Assembly (NCBI RefSeq): GCF_016065055.1
Contig: NZ_CP065856.1
Span: 1,611,836-1,675,835, forward strand
Source of the DNA: Halosimplex litoreum
Lineage (GTDB): Archaea > Halobacteriota > Halobacteria > Halobacteriales > Haloarculaceae
Reading direction: 5' to 3'
DNA: 64,000 bases
In this document: positions 1-7,885 of the stretch, in pieces
Numbering within the stretch: position 1 is the first letter of the stretch
How the letters are laid out: the number at the start of each line of letters is the position of its first letter
The notes under the pieces: generated by a model
Told to the model about the DNA's origin: nothing
Databases searched by the model: none
Seen by the model: only the letters and a program-made list of their open reading frames with translations
Position numbers and translations under genes: made by a program

Positions 1-1751
1 GCGACGAGACCGACGGCGAGGAGCGCTACGCCTTCTGGGCCGACGAGGTCGCCGACGCCGTCGAGGCCCGCGACCCCGAGGAGCCGATCGTGGTCAAGGG
101 CGGCATCTCTCCCTCCGGGGTCCCGCATCTGGGCAACGTCAACGAGATCATGCGCGGCTACTTCGTCGCCGAGGTCCTCCGAGAGCGCGGCTGGGAGGTC
201 CGCCAGGTGTTCACCACCGACGACCGCGACCCGCTCCGCAAGCTCCCCCGCAAGCTCGCCGACCTCGACGGGAAGACCGTCGACCTGGGCGACGTGAACG
301 CCGGCGCGCTCGGCAAGAACCTCGGGCACGCGTACACGGAGATCCCCGATCCCTTCGGCTGCTGTGACTCCTACGGCGAACACTTCTCGACGCTGATCGC
401 CGAGTCCGCCGACTTGCTCGACGCCCCCATCGACGTGGTCTCGACCACCGACCTCTACGAGTCCGGCCGCATGGACGACGTGGTCGAACACGTCCTCGCG
501 AATCAGGATCGGGCGCGGGAGGTCCTCGCCGAGTACCAGGACAAGGTCGACGAGGAGTACGTCCCGTTCAACCCCTTCTGTTCGGAGTGCGGAAAGGTGA
601 CCGAAACTGTGACTGCGGTCGACGTGGACGCCCGCGAGGTCGAGTACGTCTGCACCGATATCGAGGCCGGCAACCGCACCATCGAGGGCTGCGGTCACGA
701 GGGGACGGCCACCTTCCGCGAGGGGAAACTCCCCTGGCGCTTCGAGTGGCCCGCCCAGTGGCAGGTCCTCGGGGTCGATTTCGAGCCGTTCGGCAAGGAC
801 CACGCCGAGGGGTCGTGGCCCTCCGGCGTCGACATCGCCGAGAACGTCCTCGACATCGAACCCCCGGAGCCGATGGTCTACGAGTGGTTCACCCTCGACG
901 GCGAGCCCTTTTCCTCCTCGGAGGGCAACATCGTCCTCGTCCACGACGTGCTGGAGACGCTCGAACCCGAAGTTCTCAGGTACTTCTTCACCAAGGACCC
1001 GAACAAGGCCCGCGACTTCAGTATCGAGCGCCTCGACCAGCTCGTCGACGAGTTCGACCGCGTCGAGCGACTCTACTACGGCGAGGAGTCCGGAACCGAG
1101 CGCGAGGAACGGCGCGCCGAACGCGTCTATCCGTTCCTGAGTTCGCTTTCGGACGTGCCGCCCGCGGCGCTGGCCGAGTCCGGAGTGTTCGGTGACGACC
1201 CCCAGACGGTCGCCGCCGACTTCGACCACAACGACCCCGAAAACCGCCGCCGTCGCCGCGAGTTCGTCGACGGCGAGTTCGAGAGTCGGGTGCGTCTCCC
1301 CTACACCTTCGCCGCGGTGCTGGGGATGTTCGACGACGAAGACGCTCGCGAGCAGACCGCGCTGAAGGAAGGTCACGTCGCCGACGACGACCCCGAGTGG
1401 GCGGTCGAGGACGCCTTCGGCCGCGTCGCGCTCGCCAGCGAATGGGCCGACCGCACCGACAACGAGTACAACTACACAGTCTCGCGGACGGAACTACCCG
1501 AAGTCGAGGTCGACGACGCGACCGCCGCCGCGCTGGACGACCTGGCCGAGTTCGTCGCCGACGGCCGCGACGGCGAGGCCATCCAGGGCGAGATCTACGA
1601 GAGCGCCAAGCGCCACGACGTCGAGATCGGCGACTTCTTCGGCGTCGGCTATCGCCTCTTTTTCGACGAGGAGGAAGGCCCCCAGCTGGGCTACTTCCTC
1701 GGGGATCTGGACCGGGCGTTCGTGGTGGAGCGGTTGCGCCGCGAGCGATAG
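1..1751 (+). CDS. lysS: Lysyl-tRNA synthetase, class I (5' truncated by window edge)
   Basis: This enzyme charges tRNA-Lys with lysine in the cytoplasm. The open frame is already running at base 3, before the first in-frame GTG at 90, so the true start lies upstream of the window and probably only about 15-20 residues are missing. The class I signature PSGVPHLGNVNE follows VVKGGI, and the KMSKS-equivalent loop reads PFSSSEGN. A Cys cluster (CSECGK, then CTD and GCGHEG) looks like the inserted zinc site of archaeal class I LysRS. Class I LysRS is the usual archaeal form, unlike the class II enzyme of most bacteria. The stop at 1749-1751 is followed within 50 bases by a long non-coding repeat element. 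Confidence 0.95.
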   Translation, partial: DETDGEERYAFWADEVADAVEARDPEEPIVVKGGISPSGVPHLGNVNEIMRGYFVAEVLRERGWEVRQVFTTDDRDPLRKLPRKLADLDGKTVDLGDVNAGALGKNLGHAYTEIPDPFGCCDSYGEHFSTLIAESADLLDAPIDVVSTTDLYESGRMDDVVEHVLANQDRAREVLAEYQDKVDEEYVPFNPFCSECGKVTETVTAVDVDAREVEYVCTDIEAGNRTIEGCGHEGTATFREGKLPWRFEWPAQWQVLGVDFEPFGKDHAEGSWPSGVDIAENVLDIEPPEPMVYEWFTLDGEPFSSSEGNIVLVHDVLETLEPEVLRYFFTKDPNKARDFSIERLDQLVDEFDRVERLYYGEESGTEREERRAERVYPFLSSLSDVPPAALAESGVFGDDPQTVAADFDHNDPENRRRRREFVDGEFESRVRLPYTFAAVLGMFDDEDAREQTALKEGHVADDDPEWAVEDAFGRVALASEWADRTDNEYNYTVSRTELPEVEVDDATAAALDDLAEFVADGRDGEAIQGEIYESAKRHDVEIGDFFGVGYRLFFDEEEGPQLGYFLGDLDRAFVVERLRRER

Positions 1752-1845
1752 ATTAGTCGTCAGTTCTTCGAGGCACGGCGGTGTTCAGTGGGCGCGTGAG
1801 TTGAGTAGTTGTTTCTGGTCGACCGATTGTGGAAGAAACAGAGAC

Positions 1846-2010
1846 GACCGCGACCGCACTCGACAGCAAGCGATGAAAGCCCTCGACGCGCTCGCTAGCA
1901 GTGACCGCGACCGCACTCGACAGCAAGCGATGAAAGCCCTCGACGCGCTCGCTAGCAGTGACCGTGGCCGCACTCGACAGCAAGCGATGAAAGCCCTCGA
2001 CGCGCTCGCT
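1846..2010 (+). repeat. 57-bp tandem repeat inside element A (2.9 copies)
   Basis: Units begin at 1846, 1903 and 1960 with an exact 57-base period. They are near identical, the third showing CCGTGG where the others have CCGCGA. Each unit contains the AGCAAGCGATGAAAGCCCTC block that occurs once in element B, so copy A has expanded it. There are no spacers between units, so this is not a CRISPR array. The period is a multiple of three, which keeps a spurious 19-residue peptide repeat open. Confidence 0.9.
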
Positions 2011-2422
2011 CACGGCTCCCTTCGGTCGCCGTTCGCGTGTCGAGGCGCTCCCGGTGGTCGCGCCTCGCCCTCGCGGTCGCTGAGACGGGATATCCGCGCT
2101 CTCGGCACCGCCCGCGCGGATAGTTGCCCGCTCAGGCGACCACGCAAGCGCGAGCGGGCGGTCGGCTCCGCCGACCGCCACAGTCCGTGGCGGCTACGCC
2201 GCCACGCGCGCCTCGCCCTTTCAGTCCGCCAGGACAGCACCGCCCCGCACAGCACCGCAGACGGCCACGAGCCTCCCCAGCCGATTCGCTCGTTCGTTCC
2301 ACTCACTCCCTCATCCCTCGCGCGACTGTTTCGAGCGGCCCGCCAGGAGGCGGGCACGCTCGACAGCGCACGCCGACCGCACCACGACACCCAAATGCAA
2401 CAGCCACCGTCTGTACTGAGCA

Positions 2423-2560
2423 TCCGCGCGAGCGTAGCGAGCGCGGTTCTCCGAACTCGCGCAGAGCGCGAGTTCGGCCTTTTTCACCCATGTTTTTGCG
2501 GACGGGGTTCCCCGCAGCGAGCCGAAGGCTCGCGAGGAAACCCCGTCCGGAAAAAGATGG
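2423..2560 (+). other. Three-hairpin terminal module of element A
   Basis: In order there are hairpin 1 (2423-2445, CCGCGC...GCGCGG), a linker GTTCTC, hairpin 2 (2451-2477, a perfect 12-bp stem with loop AGA), the constant linker CTTTTTCACCCATGTTTTT (2479-2497), and hairpin 3, whose outer stem pairs CCATGTTTTT with AAAAAGATGG (2551-2560) around a variable GC-rich inner stem and a GCGAGCC-GAA-GGCTCGC tip. Hairpin 2 followed by five T resembles an intrinsic terminator. The same architecture with different stem sequences occurs at 13143-13261, 19566-19698 and 19766-19898. Confidence 0.8.
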
Positions 2561-2601
2561 TAACCAAACCCTCTTGACGGGGTGGCCCCTGCAATCGGGT
2601 A

Positions 2602-4380
2602 ATGGTAAGCCCGCTGTACTGGGTGCTCGCCGCGGTCGTCGTCTTCACCGCGGGGACGATGGCGCTGCAGGCGAGGGGTAAGCTCCCCGACTCCGTCAGG
2701 GTCTCCGGGCCGATCCTGACCCTCCACACGCTCCGCGGCCGGCAGTTCCTGACGTGGCTCGCCGGGCCCAAACGGCTCTGGCGCGCCTGGGGCAACTTCG
2801 GCGTCGGGATGGCCTTGGTGACGATGGTCGGCATGTTCGCCGCGGTGTTCAACGCGGGCATCCAGGCCATGCAACAGCCCGAGCGCCAGCCCGTCCAGAA
2901 CCCCCAGAACGTCCTCGTGATTCCGGGCGTCAACGACTTCCTCCCGCTCTCGGCGGCCCCCGAGATCGTCCTCGGCCTCCTGATCGGGCTGGTCGTCCAC
3001 GAGGGCGGCCACGGCCTGCTCTGTCGTGTCGAGGACATCGACATCGACTCGATGGGACTGGCGTTCTTCTCCTTTCTCCCCGTCGGCGCGTTCGTCGAAC
3101 CCGACGAGGAGAGCCGCCTGCGAGCGAATCGCGGAGCCCAGACCAGGATGTTCGCCGCAGGCGTGACCAACAACTTCCTCGTCGCGTTCGTCGGCTTCCT
3201 GCTCCTGTTCGGCCCGATTTCGGGCGCGATAACGGTCGCGGCGGGCGTCCCGGTCGGCAACGCCGCCGCCGGGTCGGCCGCCGACGAGGCCGGCCTGGAG
3301 TACGGTGACCTGGTGACCGAGGTGGCGGACCAGCCTGTCGCGAACGTCTCCGAGTTCGAGGACCGGCTGGCCGCGGTCGACGAGCGGTCGGTCGAGCTCA
3401 CGCTGAAAGGCGGCGAGACGACCACGCTCGACCGGAAGCTCGCCCTGGTTCGGTCGGTCCCGTCGGTGACCGACGGCATCGGACCGAACCAGAGCAGCGC
3501 CACTATCGTCGAGTCGGTCAACGGCACCGCCGTCTACACCGAGCACGGCTTCGCCGAGGCGATGGCCGGCCGCGAGACGGTCACCATCGAGACCAACCGC
3601 GGGACGGCTACCTTCCCCGTCGGCGCCTACGGGCTGGCCGTCGACGGCGGTCCGCTAGCCAACGCCTCGGTCCCGGCCGACGGGACGGACGTGATCGTCC
3701 GCTCGGTCGACGGCGAGCGCACGCCGAACGCCTCCGCGTACGGTGACGTGGTCGGGGGCCTCCAAGCGGGCCAGACCGTCGAGGTGCGGGCGTCGGTCGG
3801 CGGCCAGATCGACACCTACAGCGTCACGGCCGGCTGGGACGGTCCGGGCGACGCGCTCGGCCTGCGCACCCAGCAGGGCTTCAGCGGTATCGCGGTGACC
3901 GACGCCGGCATCGACGTCTACCCCGCGGCGCAGTTCCTCGCCTACCTCGGCGGGTTCAGCGGCGGCTGGGGCGGGCTGTTCTCAGGCCAGTTCCTCCAGC
4001 AGATGTTCGTCGTCCTCCTGTTGCCGTTCCTGAGCACGCTCGGCCTGGGCTTCGGCTACAACTTCGCCGGGTTCGTCCCCGACGTGGCGAACTTCTACAC
4101 GGTGGCCGGCCCGCTCGAACCGCTCGGCGGCGGCGTGTTCATGATCGCGAACATCCTCTTCTGGACGGCGTGGGTGAACCTGAACCTCGGCGTGTTCAAC
4201 TGCGTGCCGACCTTCCCGCTGGACGGTGGGCACATCCTCCGGGCGTCGGCGGAGTCGCTGGTCGCGCGCCTGCCCGTCGAGGACGGCCGCCGCGCGACCA
4301 CCGCGGTCACCGCCTCGATCAGCCTGCTGATGATCGCCGGCCTGTTCCTCATGCTGTTCGGGCCGCAACTGCTGAACTGA
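2602..4380 (+). CDS. Site-2 protease family (M50) membrane metalloprotease
   Basis: The 592-residue polytopic membrane protein has the M50 zinc motif HEGGH at residues 133-137, preceded by a hydrophobic segment, and the second conserved motif DGGH at about 541-544 near the C terminus. Between them lies a PDZ-like region (about 205-275, with SAADEAGLEYGDLV) and a further PDZ-like or beta-rich stretch. The family cleaves transmembrane substrates such as anchored regulators; the substrate here is unknown. The ATG at 2602 is the first plausible start and lies 41 bases after the end of repeat element A, so the element could influence its expression. The next gene is 111 bases downstream with its own promoter-like sequence. 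Confidence 0.93.
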   Translation: MVSPLYWVLAAVVVFTAGTMALQARGKLPDSVRVSGPILTLHTLRGRQFLTWLAGPKRLWRAWGNFGVGMALVTMVGMFAAVFNAGIQAMQQPERQPVQNPQNVLVIPGVNDFLPLSAAPEIVLGLLIGLVVHEGGHGLLCRVEDIDIDSMGLAFFSFLPVGAFVEPDEESRLRANRGAQTRMFAAGVTNNFLVAFVGFLLLFGPISGAITVAAGVPVGNAAAGSAADEAGLEYGDLVTEVADQPVANVSEFEDRLAAVDERSVELTLKGGETTTLDRKLALVRSVPSVTDGIGPNQSSATIVESVNGTAVYTEHGFAEAMAGRETVTIETNRGTATFPVGAYGLAVDGGPLANASVPADGTDVIVRSVDGERTPNASAYGDVVGGLQAGQTVEVRASVGGQIDTYSVTAGWDGPGDALGLRTQQGFSGIAVTDAGIDVYPAAQFLAYLGGFSGGWGGLFSGQFLQQMFVVLLLPFLSTLGLGFGYNFAGFVPDVANFYTVAGPLEPLGGGVFMIANILFWTAWVNLNLGVFNCVPTFPLDGGHILRASAESLVARLPVEDGRRATTAVTASISLLMIAGLFLMLFGPQLLN

Positions 4381-4491
4381 CCGGGTTCGGGCGCTTCGAA
4401 CCCTCGGACGCCGGCGACGACCCGCACCCGCGTTCGCGGCGGCGCGGACGGGAACAACAAGTTTCCTAAACTGCGATCGCCAACTCCCGGT

Positions 4492-6528
4492 ATGGTCAGA
4501 CGCGAGCCGCCGCAGACGGAGGAGGGCTGGTACGCCTTCCACGACCTCAGGACGGTCGACTGGGAGGCCTGGCGCGACGCCCCCGAGCGCGTCCGCGAAC
4601 GGGCGCTGGACGAGGCCGTCGACTTTCTCGGGTCGGCCGAGGCCGTCGCCGACGCCGACGAGGGTGACTCCGCCCTCTACGCGGTCGTCGGGCACAAGGC
4701 CGATCTCATGGTCGTCCACCTCCGACCGACCCTGGCGGACACCGAACGCCTCGAACGGCGGTTCGAGCGCACCGAGTTCGCGCAGTTCACCGAACAGTCC
4801 ACCTCCTACGTCTCGGTCACCGAGGCGTCGGGCTACAGCGAGCGCGCCCGCGAGTACTTCGACGGCGAGGTCGACGACGACTCCGGGCTGGCGCAGTACA
4901 TCCAGTCGCGACTGCACCCGTCGATTCCCGACAGCGACCACGTCTCGTTCTATCCGATGTCGAAACGGCGCCAGCCCGACCAGAACTGGTACGACCTGCC
5001 CTTCGAGGAACGCGCCGAGCACATGGAGAGTCACGGCGACATCGGCCGCGACTACGCCGGCCGGGTCTCCCAGATGATCACCGGGTCGGTCGGCTTCGAC
5101 GACTGGGAGTGGGGCGTGACGCTGTGGGCCGACGACATGACCGACGTGAAGGAGCTGCTCTACGAGATGCGCTTCGATCCGTCCTCGTCGAAGTTCGCCG
5201 AGTTCGGCCCCTTCTACGTCGGGCGGAAGTTCCCGCCGGCGGACCTCGACGCCTACCTCGCCGGTGAGTCCGTGCCGGCCGACGGCGCGAGCGGGACGAG
5301 CGGAGCAGCCGCGGGCGAACGGGCCGCCCACGCGAGCGCCTCGGGAGCCGGTCACGACGGGAACGCGGGCGGCGGTGCTCACGCCAACGGCGACCACGGC
5401 GCTCGCAGCGACGGCGAGTCGGCGGATCCGCCGGCCGAGAGCCACGCCGGCGGCGCCAGCGACGGCGAGCCGGAGGCGGTCAGCGAGTCGAGCGAGAGCG
5501 GCGGGGGCGGTCGGCCCGCGGCGGCAGGGAAGGACGTAGACGCGGCGGAACTCGACGCCGAGGAAGCGGGACAGACGCTCGCGAACTTCGGCGTCTATCC
5601 CGACGACTACGGCGCGGGCGACTACGCGCTGGTCTGTTACGCCGACGCCGACGCCGAGGCCCTCGTCGACGAGGTCGACGGCCTGCGGAGCAACTTCGAC
5701 CACTACGACACCCACGTCCTGACGAGCGTCCGCGCCAATCAGGGACAGACCGCGATCGTCAGCGTCTGGGCGAACGAGCGCGCCGCCGACACCGCCATCG
5801 GCTTCCTCACGGATATCGACGCGGTCACGCACAGCGCCCGCGGCTCGCTCGGCGACGCCGGCGAGGCCGACGACGAGGGCGGGGCGAGCGGCGACGGGAC
5901 TGACGACGCCGAGGCCGAGGAGAGCGAGGACACCACCGCCGCGGACATCCGCGCGGAGCTCGCCGAGGAGGGCGTCTACGCCGGCCAGCCCCACGGCGAG
6001 GACGTGTACGCGCTCGTCCTCTACTCCGAGGCCGACCCCGAGACGCTGGACGAGGAAGTGTCGGACCTGCGCGACGGCTTCGGCCGCTACGACACCCACG
6101 TCAAGACCGCCGTCTACGGCGACGTAGCCGACGATTCTGACACGACGGCGGTTGTGAGCCTCTGGGACACCGAGAGCGCCGCCGACACCGCCGCTGACTT
6201 CCTCACCGATCTGCCGGGGATCGTCGGCCGCCCGCAGGACCGGGAGGGCTTCGGCACGATGGGGATGTTCTACACGGTCAAGCCCGACTACCGCGAGGAG
6301 TTCGTCGACACGTTCGGGACCGTCGGCGGACTGCTCGCCGAGATGGACGGCCACCGCGAGACCGCGTTGCTGGCCAACCGCGAGGACGAGACGGACATGT
6401 TCATCGCCAGCCGCTGGGACGCCAGAGAGGACGCGATGGCCTTCTTCCGCTCGGACGACTTCCGCGAGACCGTCCAGTGGGGTCGCGAAGTGCTCGCCGA
6501 CCGACCGCGTCACGTCTTCCTCGCCTGA
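4492..6528 (+). CDS. pitA: PitA-like chlorite dismutase-family heme protein fused to ABM-type domains
   Basis: The N-terminal ~255 residues are a chlorite dismutase/HemQ-type domain: FYPMSKRR near residue 154, then MESHGDIGRDYAG with His181 as the likely axial heme ligand, then GSVGFDDWEWGVTLW. An Ala/Gly/Asp-rich linker (about 256-360) follows. Two homologous ~95-residue modules (about 365-455 and 480-575; both contain YDTHV and then V-S-W-x3-A-ADTA) and a C-terminal antibiotic-biosynthesis-monooxygenase domain (about 585-675) complete the protein. A Cld-ABM fusion called PitA is known in Haloferax; the extra middle modules make this 678-residue version longer. Whether it degrades chlorite is not shown by sequence. 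A TTTCCTAAA box near 4460 fits a near-leaderless ATG. Confidence 0.85.
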   Translation: MVRREPPQTEEGWYAFHDLRTVDWEAWRDAPERVRERALDEAVDFLGSAEAVADADEGDSALYAVVGHKADLMVVHLRPTLADTERLERRFERTEFAQFTEQSTSYVSVTEASGYSERAREYFDGEVDDDSGLAQYIQSRLHPSIPDSDHVSFYPMSKRRQPDQNWYDLPFEERAEHMESHGDIGRDYAGRVSQMITGSVGFDDWEWGVTLWADDMTDVKELLYEMRFDPSSSKFAEFGPFYVGRKFPPADLDAYLAGESVPADGASGTSGAAAGERAAHASASGAGHDGNAGGGAHANGDHGARSDGESADPPAESHAGGASDGEPEAVSESSESGGGGRPAAAGKDVDAAELDAEEAGQTLANFGVYPDDYGAGDYALVCYADADAEALVDEVDGLRSNFDHYDTHVLTSVRANQGQTAIVSVWANERAADTAIGFLTDIDAVTHSARGSLGDAGEADDEGGASGDGTDDAEAEESEDTTAADIRAELAEEGVYAGQPHGEDVYALVLYSEADPETLDEEVSDLRDGFGRYDTHVKTAVYGDVADDSDTTAVVSLWDTESAADTAADFLTDLPGIVGRPQDREGFGTMGMFYTVKPDYREEFVDTFGTVGGLLAEMDGHRETALLANREDETDMFIASRWDAREDAMAFFRSDDFRETVQWGREVLADRPRHVFLA

Positions 6529-6627
6529 GCGTCGGCCGCGGTTCCCGACCGACTATCTAGTCCACCCTCGTCAACACTTTCCGCCTTCTACGGGGTCTTT
6601 GCCGGCCCCGAATAATGCTCTACGTGC

Positions 6628-6993
6628 ATGTTGGAAGTCGAATCTATTACCTTCGCTTGTACCGAACCGCACGAACTCGCGGCGTTCTGGGAGGCGGCGC
6701 TGGACGGCGAGCGCCGCGACCTCCCCCCGTCGGTCGACGACACGGCGATCGTGGACCCGGCCGGGGACGCTCCGGACCTCCTGTTCAGGGAGGCGCCGAG
6801 AGGGACCGAGCGCGACCTGCCGATCCACCTCGATCTCTCGGCGGACGACCGGGAGGCGGCCGTCGACCGGCTCGTCGACCTCGGGGCGTCCGTCCGCGAG
6901 ACGAAGACGGAGCGCCACGAGACGTTCACCGCGACCTGGACGGTGCTGGAGGACCCCGAGGGGAACGGGTTCTGCGTGAGCGAGTACTCGTAG
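6628..6993 (+). CDS. VOC (glyoxalase/bleomycin-resistance fold) protein
   Basis: This 121-residue protein opens with LEVESITFACTEPHELAAFWEAAL, the beta-alpha pattern typical of vicinal oxygen chelate proteins, and ends with the family pattern LEDPEGNGFCV. One such polypeptide has two betaalphabetabetabeta motifs and usually dimerises around a metal site. The substrate cannot be inferred. It precedes a short-chain dehydrogenase on the same strand by 44 bases, which could be an operon, although the two activities have no obvious link. Confidence 0.85.
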   Translation: MLEVESITFACTEPHELAAFWEAALDGERRDLPPSVDDTAIVDPAGDAPDLLFREAPRGTERDLPIHLDLSADDREAAVDRLVDLGASVRETKTERHETFTATWTVLEDPEGNGFCVSEYS

Positions 6994-7037
6994 CGACCGC
7001 CGACAGCTACAAGCCCGCGATAGCCGAACGCCGAGCC

Positions 7038-7877
7038 ATGACAGGACGCGTGGCCGACAGCGTGGCCGTCGTCACCGGCGGCGCCCGGGGCATCGGCGAG
7101 GCGACCGCCCGGCGGCTGGCCGAGGGAGGCGCAGACGTGGTCGTCGCCGACGTACTGGGTGATCGGATCGAACGTGTCGCCGACGAGATCGCCGCCGACA
7201 CCGGCCGCGAGACGCTGGCCGTCGAGTGCGACGTGGGCGAGGAGCGTGCAGTCGAAGCGATGGCCGACCGGGTCGCCGAGCGATTCGGTAGCGTCGATAT
7301 TCTCGTCAACAACGCGGGGATCCGCGTCGACCCGAAACCGGTCACCGAGGCCGACGAGGACAGCTGGGATCGGATCCTCGCCGTGAATCAGAAGGGCGTG
7401 GCGTTCTGCGCGAAACATCTGATCCCGCTGATGACCGGCGAAGGGGACGGAGCCGAGAGCGGCGCGACCGAAGGGAACGGCTCGGTCGTCAACGTCGCGT
7501 CGATGGGCGCCGAAGTGGGCCGACCGGAGTGGGCCCAGTACGACTCGACGAAGGGCGCCATCGTCGCGATGACGAAGGACATGGCCTGCGACCACGCGCC
7601 CCAGGGAATCAGGATCAACGCGGTCTCGCCGGGCTACGTCGTCACCGAGTACCACCTGCCCGACGACCCCGAGGAAGCCCGCGAGTACCGCGACGAGCAG
7701 ACGACGCCGAGCGCGGACGGACCGGGGATCCTCAAACGGGCGGCCGACCCCGGAGAGATCGCCGACGCCGTCCTCTTCTTGGCCTCCGAAGAAGCGTCGT
7801 TCGTCACCGGAACGAACCTGCGGGTCGACGGTGGGGTGTCGGCGGTCGGGACCGGCTTCGACTGGGACCCCGAGTAG
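7038..7877 (+). CDS. SDR family NAD(P)-dependent oxidoreductase
   Basis: This is a classical short-chain dehydrogenase of 279 residues. It has TGGARGIG (13-20) for the dinucleotide, NNAG (91-94), Ser155 and YxxxK with Tyr168 and Lys172 as catalytic residues, and a C-terminal TGTNLRVDGG motif. Asp at the end of beta-2 (VVVAD) favours NAD over NADP. It is similar in layout to 3-oxoacyl-ACP reductases and glucose dehydrogenase-like SDRs, but the substrate is unknown. The frame is open upstream to 6615, but ATG 7038 is the start that aligns with the family N terminus. It is convergent with the MFS gene (stops 8 bases apart). Confidence 0.9.
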   Translation: MTGRVADSVAVVTGGARGIGEATARRLAEGGADVVVADVLGDRIERVADEIAADTGRETLAVECDVGEERAVEAMADRVAERFGSVDILVNNAGIRVDPKPVTEADEDSWDRILAVNQKGVAFCAKHLIPLMTGEGDGAESGATEGNGSVVNVASMGAEVGRPEWAQYDSTKGAIVAMTKDMACDHAPQGIRINAVSPGYVVTEYHLPDDPEEAREYRDEQTTPSADGPGILKRAADPGEIADAVLFLASEEASFVTGTNLRVDGGVSAVGTGFDWDPE

Positions 7878-7885
7878 GGGAGCGG

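Larger units (their letters stand above)
1797..2560 (+). repeat. Long non-coding repeat element, copy A
   Basis: This stretch fills the gap between lysS and the site-2 protease gene and carries no convincing gene. It is colinear with 13143-13704 read on the minus strand. Shared landmarks in the same order are GAGTTGAG near the left end with TGGTCGA after it, the AGCAAGCGATGAAAGCCCTC block, a 31-base exact match at 2126-2156, a GCGCGCCTCGCCC-TTCAGTCC block at about 2206-2227, a CTCCCCAGCCGA block near 2275, and a terminal three-hairpin module (2423-2560). The right end, AAAAAGATGG, lies 41 bases before the next gene. Open frames here are arginine/serine-rich in all frames, as expected for GC-rich non-coding DNA. 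Function unknown. Confidence 0.8.

Noticed and set aside
1846-2010. Possible CRISPR-like array
   Set aside because: The 57-bp units are contiguous with no spacers.
1801-2577. 258-residue ORF across element A
   Set aside because: Arg/Ser-rich in all frames, includes an expanded repeat, and lacks a promoter; the frame is not kept in element B.
3982-6513. 843-residue minus-strand open frame opposite the PitA-like gene
   Set aside because: The plus-strand gene has clear domains and heme motifs; the antisense frame is composed of Val/Gly/Arg/Asp-rich sequence with no domain.
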